NCBI GenBank assembly: GCA_916719935.1
Contig: CAKAPY010000002.1
Location: 1-35,576 of the forward strand
Length of the DNA stretch: 35,576 nt
Source: an uncultured Actinomyces sp.
GTDB lineage: Bacteria > Actinomycetota > Actinomycetes > Actinomycetales > Actinomycetaceae
Direction: 5' to 3'
The position numbers and the translations under genes were made by a program. The notes below the pieces were generated by a model. It was given only the letters and a program-made list of their open reading frames with translations, had not been told where the DNA came from and did not search any database. Positions 1 through 7,481 of this stretch are shown here, piece by piece (position 1 is the stretch's first letter; every line of letters starts with the position of its first letter).

Positions 1-67
1 TCGAACCCCCGAAGCACGAAGCGTCTGATTTACAGTCAGATCCATTTGGCCGCTCTGGAAACCTGCC
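1..67 (-). tRNA. tRNA-Tyr (GTA), 3' end cut by window start
   Basis: Read on the minus strand from position 67, the sequence starts with the acceptor strand GGCAGGT and a D-arm region with GCGGCCAAATGG. A perfect five-pair anticodon stem TCTGA/TCAGA follows, enclosing loop CTGTAAA with anticodon GTA at positions 33-31. A long variable arm (CGCTTCGTGCTTCGG), as expected for bacterial tRNA-Tyr, comes next, then the start of the T-arm, GGGTTCGA. The window begins inside the T loop, so the 3' T stem, the acceptor strand and any encoded CCA are off the edge. It diverges from yajQ. Identity is clear from the anticodon and the type II shape. Confidence 0.93.
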
Positions 68-170
68 ATGCGTCGAAAAAATCGGTGCTGTGGAAGAATA
101 GCAGAACGAATGGGTTGCGCGCCAATCAGAGCGACCCAAGTGCGCCATAGAGCACAAAGAGAGGATGGTC

Positions 171-674
171 ATGGCCGATTCATCATTTGACATTGTTTCC
201 AAATTAGACCGCCAGGAAGTCGACAATGCGGTCAATCAAGCCGCAAAAGAAGTATCAACACGTTATGACTTCCGCGGAGTGGACGCCTCTATCCGCCTGA
301 GCGGAGACGCAATCGAGATGGAGGCCAATACCCCCGAACGCGTTATGGCCATCGTTGACGTTCTTCAGACCAAGCTCATTCGCCGCGGAGTATCCCTAAA
401 AGCGCTTGATCTCAAGGATCGCGAGCCGAAGGCTTCGGGCAAGATCTACCGTCTGGTTGCACCCCTGCGCGAAGGGATCGAACAGGACGTTGCGAAGAAA
501 ATCACAAAACTAATCCGCGATGAAGGACCCAAGGGAGTCAAAGCACAAATCCAGGGTGATGAAATTCGCGTCTCCTCAAAGTCTCGTGACGATCTGCAGG
601 CAGTCATCGCACTGCTCAAGGGCCCCTCGGGAGAAAAACTCGAAGTCGCACTTCAGTTCGTGAACTACCGCTGA
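171..674 (+). CDS. yajQ: YajQ family nucleotide-binding protein (UPF0234)
   Basis: Small cytoplasmic protein of the YajQ/UPF0234 family. In some bacteria this family binds cyclic di-GMP or nucleic acid; the role in actinomycetes is not settled. The N-terminus MADSSFDIVSK and the following DRQEVDNAVNQAAKE are the family hallmark, and the whole length (167 residues) matches the usual 160-165, giving two ferredoxin-like halves. An in-frame ATG at 165 exists, but the Shine-Dalgarno AAAGAGAGG at 156-164 abuts it. The same site is 6 bases from the ATG at 171, and family members start with MADSSFD, so 171 is preferred. It is a single gene between a divergent tRNA and a convergent htpX, followed by a strong hairpin. 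Family assignment is firm; function in this organism is not. Confidence 0.95.
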   Translation: MADSSFDIVSKLDRQEVDNAVNQAAKEVSTRYDFRGVDASIRLSGDAIEMEANTPERVMAIVDVLQTKLIRRGVSLKALDLKDREPKASGKIYRLVAPLREGIEQDVAKKITKLIRDEGPKGVKAQIQGDEIRVSSKSRDDLQAVIALLKGPSGEKLEVALQFVNYR

Positions 675-696
675 TATCGACCAACTGATAACGACA

Positions 697-733
697 CTGT
701 GGGGGCATCTAGCAGCGCTAGACGCCCCCACAG
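697..733. terminator. Hairpin terminator between convergent yajQ and htpX
   Basis: A near-perfect inverted repeat: CTGTGGGGGC, one unpaired base, TCTAGC, loop AGC, GCTAGA, one base, GCCCCCACAG. That is 16 base pairs with a single A/C mismatch and a three-base loop. It starts 23 bases after the yajQ stop and lies between genes that converge, so it can serve both. No long T-run follows on either strand, so it is not a textbook intrinsic terminator. GC-rich hairpins without a U-tract are common at actinobacterial gene ends. Confidence 0.65.
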
Positions 734-810
734 GTTATTCATGACTTGAGAAGGATCGCGTTTCACCTCAAGGCTCTAAGGACTCTAGACCCTTAAAAAT
801 CAGCGACTTA

Positions 811-1692
811 CTAGTAGCCCGCAATGTGCTCGAGGCGCGCAATACGCTGATCCATCGGAGGGTGAGTCGAAAAGAGATTACGCAAGCCCTTTCCCCTGAA
901 AGGATTCGCAATCATCATTGCTGAGACATTCTGAGTCTGCGGCGTCGCCTGAAGAGGATACTGAGCATTTCCCGACTCAAGCTTTTTCAGTGCCGAGGCC
1001 AAGGCCAGCGGATCTTCAGTCAGGTAGGCGCCGTCCTCATCTGCATCGTATTCGCGAGTCCTCGAAAGAGAGAACTGGATCAGTGTGGCCGCAAAAGGAG
1101 CGAGAAGCGCTAGCAGGATGCCGCCAATTGCAGAAAGAACTCCGCCTTCGCGATTATCACGACTTCCACCACCGAAGAACAAGATGAATTGGGCGATAGA
1201 GGTCATGATACTTGCCATCGCTGCCGCGACGGAGGAGGTGAGGATATCGCGGTTGTAGACGTGCATCAGCTCATGTCCAAGGACTCCGCGAAGCTCACGC
1301 TCATTGAGCAACTGCAAAATACCCTCGGTGCAGCACACCGCTGCGTGCGAAGGGTTACGCCCCGTGGCGAAAGCATTCGGTGTCATTGTGGGAGCCACCC
1401 AAAGCGTCGGCATTGGCTGACCGGCTTTTTGTGACAGCTCGCGAACAATCCGATACATCGCAGGCTGCTGCGCCTCAGTCACCTGATAGGCATTCATCGA
1501 ACGCAAGGCCATCGTCGCGGAGTTCCAATAGGACCAAACGATTTGGATGAGTCCGATGCCGGCGAAGATGAAAATCCACATGGACTGCCGCGTCCCAAGG
1601 GCAATGGCGTAGCCAATTGCCAGGAGCAGCGCCCACATCCCACCCAAAAGCACAGTGGTCTTCAGGCCATTGTGATAGTGACGCGTATTCAT
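811..1692 (-). CDS. htpX: HtpX-like M48 family zinc metalloprotease
   Basis: Membrane-bound zinc endopeptidase of the HtpX/M48B family, which degrades misfolded membrane proteins. The sequence has two hydrophobic segments near the N-terminus (about residues 13-33 and 37-55). The zinc site GHELMH follows with His140, Glu141 and His144, then a second hydrophobic pair (about 152-205). The downstream FSLSRTREYDADEDGA carries the expected third-ligand Glu, and the C-terminal THPPMDQRIARLE is a family signature. At 293 residues it is full length. The ATG has a good GGAGG four bases upstream. It follows fprA by 21 bases on the same strand, so the two are probably co-transcribed. Position next to a polyprenyl synthase matches the order I recall in Mycobacterium tuberculosis (grcC1-htpX). 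Confidence 0.95.
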   Translation of the reverse strand: MNTRHYHNGLKTTVLLGGMWALLLAIGYAIALGTRQSMWIFIFAGIGLIQIVWSYWNSATMALRSMNAYQVTEAQQPAMYRIVRELSQKAGQPMPTLWVAPTMTPNAFATGRNPSHAAVCCTEGILQLLNERELRGVLGHELMHVYNRDILTSSVAAAMASIMTSIAQFILFFGGGSRDNREGGVLSAIGGILLALLAPFAATLIQFSLSRTREYDADEDGAYLTEDPLALASALKKLESGNAQYPLQATPQTQNVSAMMIANPFRGKGLRNLFSTHPPMDQRIARLEHIAGY

Positions 1693-1713
1693 AACGCCTC
1701 CTTAGCGACCTTC

Positions 1714-3216
1714 TCAGGACCGAGTCGGCCCCGAGTAGTCCTCAAAACGCTCGGGGGCGGAAGGAACACCCATCTCCCCCATTTCGCCGATCAGGTCCTC
1801 GTGAACCTCATCCTTGCCCTGGGAAATATCGGTCATCGCACGACGTGACACGACCTTCACGCGCTCGCGCGTTCCACGACCACCGGGAACCTCGCCGAAT
1901 TGCTCGCCCAGCGCGGCCTCGTAGGCATCAAGAAGCTCCCAGCCCTCCCAGGTTGTGAACTCAACGCCACGCTCACGCAGCAGCGCAACCATGGCCTCGT
2001 GACCAACCTCGGAAGAAGTCGCGTGCAGGCGACCGGCCTCGGCATCCTCAACCAGGTGGGAAATTGTCTGCTGAGCATCGGACTTCGTCGAGCCAATGAG
2101 GCCAACGGGACCGCGCTTAATCCAACCGGTTGCATAGATACCCGGAATCACCGGAGCATCTTCATTCTTCGTCGTATCAGAATCAATCACGCGACCCTCG
2201 ACATTGGGAACAACGCCGGCACGCTTATCGAAGGGCAGCCCGGGGACCGGCGAGGAGTAGTAGCCGATTGCGCGGTAGACGGCCTGTACGGGCCAGGTGG
2301 TCATGACACCGGTTCCACGCACGGAGCCATCACCCGTCAGCTCGGTGCGCTCGGTGCGGATCGCACTGACATTACCGTTTTCGTCGGCAAGGATCTCAAC
2401 CGGAGATTGGAAAAGGTGGATATGGATGCGACGGGAAGCCGTGTGAGACTCGGGATCCTCCATCGCGTAGTTCGTCAGAGTTTTGACAACCTGGCGCTGC
2501 TGGTTCGAAGCGCGCAGGGCTTCTTCAGAACCTTCATCGAAGTCAAAGTCATCCTCGGAAACAATGATGTCAACATCGGGAACATGCCCCAGCTCGCGCA
2601 GTTCCAGTGGCGTGAACTTTACCTGGGCGGGTCCACGACGACCAAAGACATGAACATCAGTAATGGGATTTTCAGCAAGACCCTTTGCAACGTTTTCCGG
2701 GATCTCGGTCACGAGCATGTCGTCAGCGTGCTTCGCCAAAACACGGGAAACATCCAAAGCAACATTTCCCACGCCCAATACGGCCACGGATTTCGCTTCA
2801 AGAGGCCACGTGCGGGGGTAATCCGGATGTCCGTCGTACCAGGAGACGAAGTCGGCGGCACCGTAGGACTGGGGCAGATCAACACCGGGGATATTCAGCG
2901 GGGCGTCGCGGTCAGCGCCGGTTGCGATGATGATCGCATCGTAGTGCGCGTGCAAGTCATCAATCGTGACGTCGCGGCCAATCTCAACATTGCCCAAAAG
3001 ACGAATATCACCGCGCTGCAGGATCTTGTACAAGGCGACAATGATCTGCTTGATTCGCGGGTGATCGGGAGCAACACCGTAGCGGACCAGGCCATAGGGG
3101 GCGGGAAGGCGTTCAAACAGGTCGATATTCACGTCCAAACCGGATTTGGACAAAATATCCGATGCATAGATGCCAGCAGGTCCAGCGCCGATAACGGCCA
3201 CGTTGTAGGTGCTCAC
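1714..3216 (-). CDS. fprA: FprA-like ferredoxin/flavodoxin-NADP+ reductase (adrenodoxin reductase type)
   Basis: FAD-dependent NADPH:ferredoxin oxidoreductase of the adrenodoxin-reductase/FprA family, moving electrons between NADPH and ferredoxin-like carriers in the cytoplasm. The FAD Rossmann motif VAVIGAGPAGIYAS is at residues 6-19, followed by LFERLPAPYGLVRYGVAPDHP, which is diagnostic. The NADPH-binding motif VAVLGVGNVALDVSR lies near residues 144-158, and the C-terminal FAD signature IYATGWIKRGPVGLIG is near 365. The start is GTG, with AGAAGAGGAT about 5 bases upstream. At 500 residues it is somewhat longer than the roughly 450-460 of mycobacterial FprA, the extra length lying at the C-terminus. 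Translation as one open frame is unbroken. It sits between the polyprenyl synthase (122-base gap) and htpX (21 bases). Confidence 0.93.
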   Translation of the reverse strand: MSTYNVAVIGAGPAGIYASDILSKSGLDVNIDLFERLPAPYGLVRYGVAPDHPRIKQIIVALYKILQRGDIRLLGNVEIGRDVTIDDLHAHYDAIIIATGADRDAPLNIPGVDLPQSYGAADFVSWYDGHPDYPRTWPLEAKSVAVLGVGNVALDVSRVLAKHADDMLVTEIPENVAKGLAENPITDVHVFGRRGPAQVKFTPLELRELGHVPDVDIIVSEDDFDFDEGSEEALRASNQQRQVVKTLTNYAMEDPESHTASRRIHIHLFQSPVEILADENGNVSAIRTERTELTGDGSVRGTGVMTTWPVQAVYRAIGYYSSPVPGLPFDKRAGVVPNVEGRVIDSDTTKNEDAPVIPGIYATGWIKRGPVGLIGSTKSDAQQTISHLVEDAEAGRLHATSSEVGHEAMVALLRERGVEFTTWEGWELLDAYEAALGEQFGEVPGGRGTRERVKVVSRRAMTDISQGKDEVHEDLIGEMGEMGVPSAPERFEDYSGPTRS

Positions 3217-3338
3217 TCGTATCCTCTTCTCTGGCCACCAAGGAAGGCGACCCTAATCCTGTCCCAATCCTACAATTAGACGACCTGCAGGGCAGCTGAG
3301 AAGGTCGAGGCACACCTCAAGATGTGCGCCGGCCGCAC

Positions 3339-4349
3339 TCAGGCGACGCGGTCCACCATCAGGTGGGCAAAAGAGATCAAAGCTTGCTTAGCTTCCCCAT
3401 CTGGAAGGTCGGCAATGCATTCAAGAGAGCTATCGCACCACTGACGAGCAAGCTCCCGTGTCTGCGAAACAACATCATGCTCACGCAGGCGTTCAACCAA
3501 CGCAGCCAAAGCCTGATCGGAGGAAAGATCCCCTCCCAGCATGGACAAAATCTTCTGTCCCTCGGGGTCCAGATTGCCATTTGACTGTGCGCGGCGAAGA
3601 AGAAGCACCGGAAGAGTATCCACGCCTTCGCGAAGATCAGTTCCCGGGGTCTTCCCCGAAGCGCCGGCCTCGGGCCCCAAATCAATAACATCGTCGGCGA
3701 TCTGGAAAGCGACTCCCAAACGCTCACCAAACTGAGTGAGGGCATCAATTGTCGCCTGATCCGCACCCGCGTGCATCGCACCGAATGCCGCTGCAGAAGC
3801 CACCAGAGAACCGGTCTTATCAGCCAGCACCTGGATGTAGAACTTCAGCGGGTCATCCCCGTCCTGGGGGCCGAAGGTTTCATTGAGCTGCCCCATGCAC
3901 AGGCGCTCGAAGGTAACGGCGTGCTGACGAACCGTTTCATCACCCAAAGTGGCAATCATGGCCGAGGCGCGCGCAAAGAGGATGTCTCCTGCAAGAATCG
4001 CGCGGTTATTCCCCCACAGATGTTGAGCCGATGGAACCCCCCTGCGGGTGGGCGCAGAATCCATGACATCGTCGTGGTAGAGCGAGGCCAAGTGCGTCAG
4101 TTCGATACCCGTTGCTGCCGTGAGAACTTCGTTGCTCAGCGCGCGCTCGGGATCACCAAACTGCGCGGCAACCAAGGTCAGCAGGGGGCGCATACGCTTG
4201 CCACCGGCCTGGGCCAAGTGAGACGTCAATTCTGTAACCAGGTCCCGAGAGTGGGACACGGCCTGGCGCAAACGGTCCTCAACGGCCTCGAGGCCCGGAA
4301 AAATTCGGGCCTCGAGATCAGGAACGTGTAAGTCGATTACGGCGCTCAC
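3339..4349 (-). CDS. Trans-polyprenyl diphosphate synthase (menaquinone side chain)
   Basis: All-trans isoprenyl chain elongase that condenses isopentenyl diphosphate onto an allylic diphosphate. The first Asp-rich motif DDVMD has Asp93, Asp94 and Asp97, followed by the Arg pair in TRRG. The second, DDVID, has Asp219, Asp220 and Asp223. GGKRMRP near residue 48 and GNNRAILAGD are further family motifs. From a GTG at 4349 it is 336 residues, the normal size for hexa- to nonaprenyl synthases (GrcC/HepT/IspB). The frame is open further upstream, but that part lies inside nuoN, and the GTG forms a four-base GTGA overlap with the nuoN stop, implying translational coupling; no good Shine-Dalgarno is visible. 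Among nuo and men genes, its likely product is the menaquinone tail precursor. Chain length cannot be read from sequence by eye. Confidence 0.92.
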   Translation of the reverse strand: MSAVIDLHVPDLEARIFPGLEAVEDRLRQAVSHSRDLVTELTSHLAQAGGKRMRPLLTLVAAQFGDPERALSNEVLTAATGIELTHLASLYHDDVMDSAPTRRGVPSAQHLWGNNRAILAGDILFARASAMIATLGDETVRQHAVTFERLCMGQLNETFGPQDGDDPLKFYIQVLADKTGSLVASAAAFGAMHAGADQATIDALTQFGERLGVAFQIADDVIDLGPEAGASGKTPGTDLREGVDTLPVLLLRRAQSNGNLDPEGQKILSMLGGDLSSDQALAALVERLREHDVVSQTRELARQWCDSSLECIADLPDGEAKQALISFAHLMVDRVA

Positions 4350-5917
4350 GGGAGAAGCACAACCACCTGATTGAGTAGAGACAGAACCGGACTCGGGAAG
4401 AGCCCAAGTGCAATCGTACCCACAGCACACACGGTAATGGCAACACCTGTGAAACCTTCGGAGCGAACAACCGCAACGTCTTCACGCGTTTCCGAGAAGA
4501 ACATCACGCGAACCAGACGGAAGTAGTAGAAGGCGGTGACCGCCGAGCATGCCAGCGCAAGCGCAACAAGCCAGGCATTTCCAGCCGCGAACGCATCCGA
4601 GAAAACGACGAACTTCGCAATGAAACCACCGGTGAAGGGAATGCCCGCGAAAGACAGCAGGAAGATCAGCATTGCCGAGGCCAGGGCCGGGTTGGTCTTT
4701 CCAAGTCCCGCCCAGCGACGCAGATCCGTTACTTCCCCACCGATGGTGTCCTGATCGTCACGCGAACGCACCAAGGTAATCACCCCGAAAGCACCGATGG
4801 TTGCAACCGCATAGGCCAGAACGTAGAAGAGAACGTGTCCTGCGGAGTAGCGGAGCAACGAGATCACACCCATGAGGATGAAGCCCGCGTGCGCGATCGA
4901 GGAGTAGGCCAGCATGCGCTTGACGTCCATCTGGACGACACCGGCGAAAGTACCCACCAGCATGGTCAAGATGATGACAACAACCATGATCGGGATAAGG
5001 CTCCACTGCAGGGGTGCTGCCACGACCTGGAAGAAACGAAGCATCGCGGCAAAGGCCGCAAGCTTCACGGCAGCAGCCATGAAACCGGTCACCGGAGTCG
5101 GCGCGCCTGTGTAGACATCAGGAGTCCACGCGTGGAAGGGAGCGGCACCGACCTTGAAAAGCAGGCCGACCATGACCATGACCGTGCCCATGAGCAGAAG
5201 AATCTGCATTCCAGCGGTCTGAGCTGTGGGAGTCGCCGCATTGGAGATCAGCAGTGAACCTGAGTAACCGTAAAGGAAGGCCGAACCCATGAGCATAAAG
5301 CCAGAGGAGAAGGCACCCAAGACGAAGTACTTCAGGGCAGCTTCCTGCGAGAGCTGACGGCGACGGCGTGCCGTTGCGGCCAGGATGTACAGCGGCAAAG
5401 ACATGACTTCCAGAGCCACAAAGAGCGCGATGTAGGAGTTCGCCGCGGGGAAGATCATCATGCCGCCGGTGGAGAAGAGCACCAGAGCAAACATTTCCGA
5501 ACGCTGGTAGCCCTTTGAATCGGAACGCTCTTCATCAGAGGAACCGGGACGATCCGAAGGCTGGCTGGCGAAGGCACCGTCTCCGGCCTCGGAACGATCG
5601 GCAATTACCAGAACGGCAAAGAAGGCGATCAGGACCAAGATTCCTTGAGCTGCAACCGTCAAAGGATCTTCAATGTACTCCCCCAGGGACTGAGGAGATC
5701 CATGAACGGCAGCCCAACGCATAACCAGAGCGACTGCAGAAGCGATCAGCGCGACAACGGCGATTCCGAAGACCGAGGCGCGGCGTGCACGCACCGGCAC
5801 GAAAGACTCGGCCAGTACCGCAAGGATCCCGCCGCAAAGAACGCACAGAACCGGTGCAAGCGCGGCCCAGGAAATCTCGGGGACCGTAAAGTTAACGGCC
5901 GTTGCAACAGAATTCAC
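4346..5917 (-). CDS. nuoN: NADH-quinone oxidoreductase subunit N
   Basis: Antiporter-like membrane subunit of respiratory complex I, in the proton-pumping arm next to NuoK/NuoM. It has about 14 hydrophobic segments over 523 residues. The Mrp-antiporter core includes LLFKVGAAPFHAWTPDVY with the conserved Lys and His-Trp, KRMLAYSSIAHAGFILMG, and GIPFTGGFIAKF. A polar stretch at about residues 110-138, rich in Ser, Asp and Arg, sits between membrane segments and looks like an exposed loop. The start is GTG, giving a four-base GTGA overlap with the nuoM stop, with AGGGAG six bases upstream. The stop overlaps the polyprenyl synthase start in the same way. Confidence 0.97.
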   Translation of the reverse strand: MNSVATAVNFTVPEISWAALAPVLCVLCGGILAVLAESFVPVRARRASVFGIAVVALIASAVALVMRWAAVHGSPQSLGEYIEDPLTVAAQGILVLIAFFAVLVIADRSEAGDGAFASQPSDRPGSSDEERSDSKGYQRSEMFALVLFSTGGMMIFPAANSYIALFVALEVMSLPLYILAATARRRRQLSQEAALKYFVLGAFSSGFMLMGSAFLYGYSGSLLISNAATPTAQTAGMQILLLMGTVMVMVGLLFKVGAAPFHAWTPDVYTGAPTPVTGFMAAAVKLAAFAAMLRFFQVVAAPLQWSLIPIMVVVIILTMLVGTFAGVVQMDVKRMLAYSSIAHAGFILMGVISLLRYSAGHVLFYVLAYAVATIGAFGVITLVRSRDDQDTIGGEVTDLRRWAGLGKTNPALASAMLIFLLSFAGIPFTGGFIAKFVVFSDAFAAGNAWLVALALACSAVTAFYYFRLVRVMFFSETREDVAVVRSEGFTGVAITVCAVGTIALGLFPSPVLSLLNQVVVLLP

Positions 5918-7467
5918 TGTGCGCTCCCTTCACTCAGAGTTGCGGTCGCTGCGGTGAGGAGATGTGAACCCTCATCGGCGATGGGTGCCAGAGCAGAAAC
6001 CAGAGGTGCCGCCCAAATACCCAGAACAAGCATTGCAATGACCAGCGGGGTCATAACGGTCTTTTCACGTCCGTTCAGATCAGCAATATGCTTCTTATCC
6101 TCTCGCGGAGGGCCAGTGAAGACTCGCTGGTAGGGCATGAGCATGTACAGCGCGGCCAGGACCACTCCCAGCACTGCAAAGAGTGCAAGAAGGGTCGAAA
6201 CCTTCCACGTGCCCATCAGAACCAAGTACTCGGGGACGAAGCCCGAGAGGCCGGGAAGCGCAACCGAGGCCAAGCCAGAGAAGAGCCACAGGCCAGCCAG
6301 GACGGGGCTCACGCGCTGCATACCGCCGTATTGGCGCATGTCTTGGGTTCCGCCTCGCCTTGACAGCCAGCCGGACAGCAGGAACATCGCGGCGATTGAG
6401 ACACCGTGGGCGACCATGTAGACCATGGCACCGGTCAGCGCGATCTGCGAGCCGATGAAGATGCCCAGAACCATGAAGCCAAAGTGCGAAACCGAGGTGT
6501 AGGAAACCAGGCGCATGATGTCGTTTTGGCCGATGGCAGCCAAACCGCCCCAGAGGATTGACAGTACAGCGAATCCACAGATCCACCACTGCAGGCTTGC
6601 GGCTCCCAGCGGGAACAGACGCAGACACAGGGTGATCATGCCGAATGTACCGACCTTATCCAGGATGCCGACAAGCAACACCGAAGTGCCCGGACGGGCA
6701 TTTTCAGCGGTGTCAGGCAGCCAGGTGTGAAGGGGAACCATTGGAGCCTTAATCGCAAAGGCAATGAAGAAGGTCGCGAAAAGACCAACTTGGATTCCCA
6801 CGGGAAGGCGAACGGTTCCGGACGAGAGGGTATCGATCATGAAGAGCGTGTCTCCACGGCGAGCAGCCAGGGCCCAAATAGCAACCAAGCCGCCGAGCAT
6901 GACCAGACCACCAGCCAGCGAGAAGAGCAAGAACTTCATTGCTGCACGCTGACGCGCCTTCTTTTCACCAACTCCGTAACGACCAATCATCACGAAGAGC
7001 GGAACCAGCATTCCTTCAAATGCCAGGTAGAAGAGCAGGACATCCGAAGCGGCGAAGATCAGCACCATGAAGGATTCCAAGAACAGAACCCAACCGAGGT
7101 AAGCACCGGTACGAGCCGGATCCTCGTCCTCATTCCATCCGGCCACGACCACCAGGGGAACCAAGGCGACGGCCAGAAGGATCATCACTAGGCCAAGGGC
7201 ATTCACGGCCAGCGCCCAACTCAGGCCAATCTGGGGAATCCAGGAATAGGCCTCGGAAAGCTGGTAGGTGGAGGAATGCGACCAGTCGAATGCGACCGCA
7301 GCAACGATGGCCACGACCAGCTCACACAGCGAAAGAATGAGTGCGAAGGCACGCCCGGCTCGGCGCAGGGATGGAATCGCCAGAAGAAGCACGGCACCCA
7401 GTGCGGGAAGTGCAACAAGAATCGACAGCCACGGTAGTGGCGCGCTGAGCATTTGAGACATCTGCAT
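5914..7467 (-). CDS. nuoM: NADH-quinone oxidoreductase subunit M
   Basis: Antiporter-like proton-pumping membrane subunit of complex I. The conserved core is visible: YLAFEGMLVPLFVMIG with the key Glu, AIKAPMVPLHTWLPDTA with Lys and His-Trp, MRLVSYTSVSHFGFMVLG, and the ending of the antiporter domain GLSGFVPEYLVLMG, where Glu replaces the Lys seen in NuoL/N, as is normal for NuoM. At 517 residues it is full length with about 14 membrane segments. The start at 7467 has AAGGA only three bases away. A second in-frame ATG at 7461 has a nine-base spacing, so the true start may be two codons later. It lies 14 bases after nuoL and overlaps nuoN. Confidence 0.97.
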   Translation of the reverse strand: MQMSQMLSAPLPWLSILVALPALGAVLLLAIPSLRRAGRAFALILSLCELVVAIVAAVAFDWSHSSTYQLSEAYSWIPQIGLSWALAVNALGLVMILLAVALVPLVVVAGWNEDEDPARTGAYLGWVLFLESFMVLIFAASDVLLFYLAFEGMLVPLFVMIGRYGVGEKKARQRAAMKFLLFSLAGGLVMLGGLVAIWALAARRGDTLFMIDTLSSGTVRLPVGIQVGLFATFFIAFAIKAPMVPLHTWLPDTAENARPGTSVLLVGILDKVGTFGMITLCLRLFPLGAASLQWWICGFAVLSILWGGLAAIGQNDIMRLVSYTSVSHFGFMVLGIFIGSQIALTGAMVYMVAHGVSIAAMFLLSGWLSRRGGTQDMRQYGGMQRVSPVLAGLWLFSGLASVALPGLSGFVPEYLVLMGTWKVSTLLALFAVLGVVLAALYMLMPYQRVFTGPPREDKKHIADLNGREKTVMTPLVIAMLVLGIWAAPLVSALAPIADEGSHLLTAATATLSEGSAQ

Positions 7468-7481
7468 AGATCCTTACTTCC

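Noticed and set aside
757..800. Second hairpin (CTTGAG/CTCAAG and TAAGG/CCTTA) downstream of htpX
   Set aside because: Stems of five to six pairs with long loops are expected by chance and the stronger 697-733 hairpin already separates the genes.
1900..3279. Long plus-strand open frame (about 459 codons) antisense to fprA
   Set aside because: It mirrors the codon pattern of the clearly recognised fprA frame, has no family motifs and no ribosome site, and overlaps the whole reductase gene.
4350..4430. N-terminal extension of the polyprenyl synthase into nuoN
   Set aside because: The extra 27 codons lie inside the nuoN coding end, lack homology to synthase N-termini and bypass the GTGA junction that is used throughout this operon.
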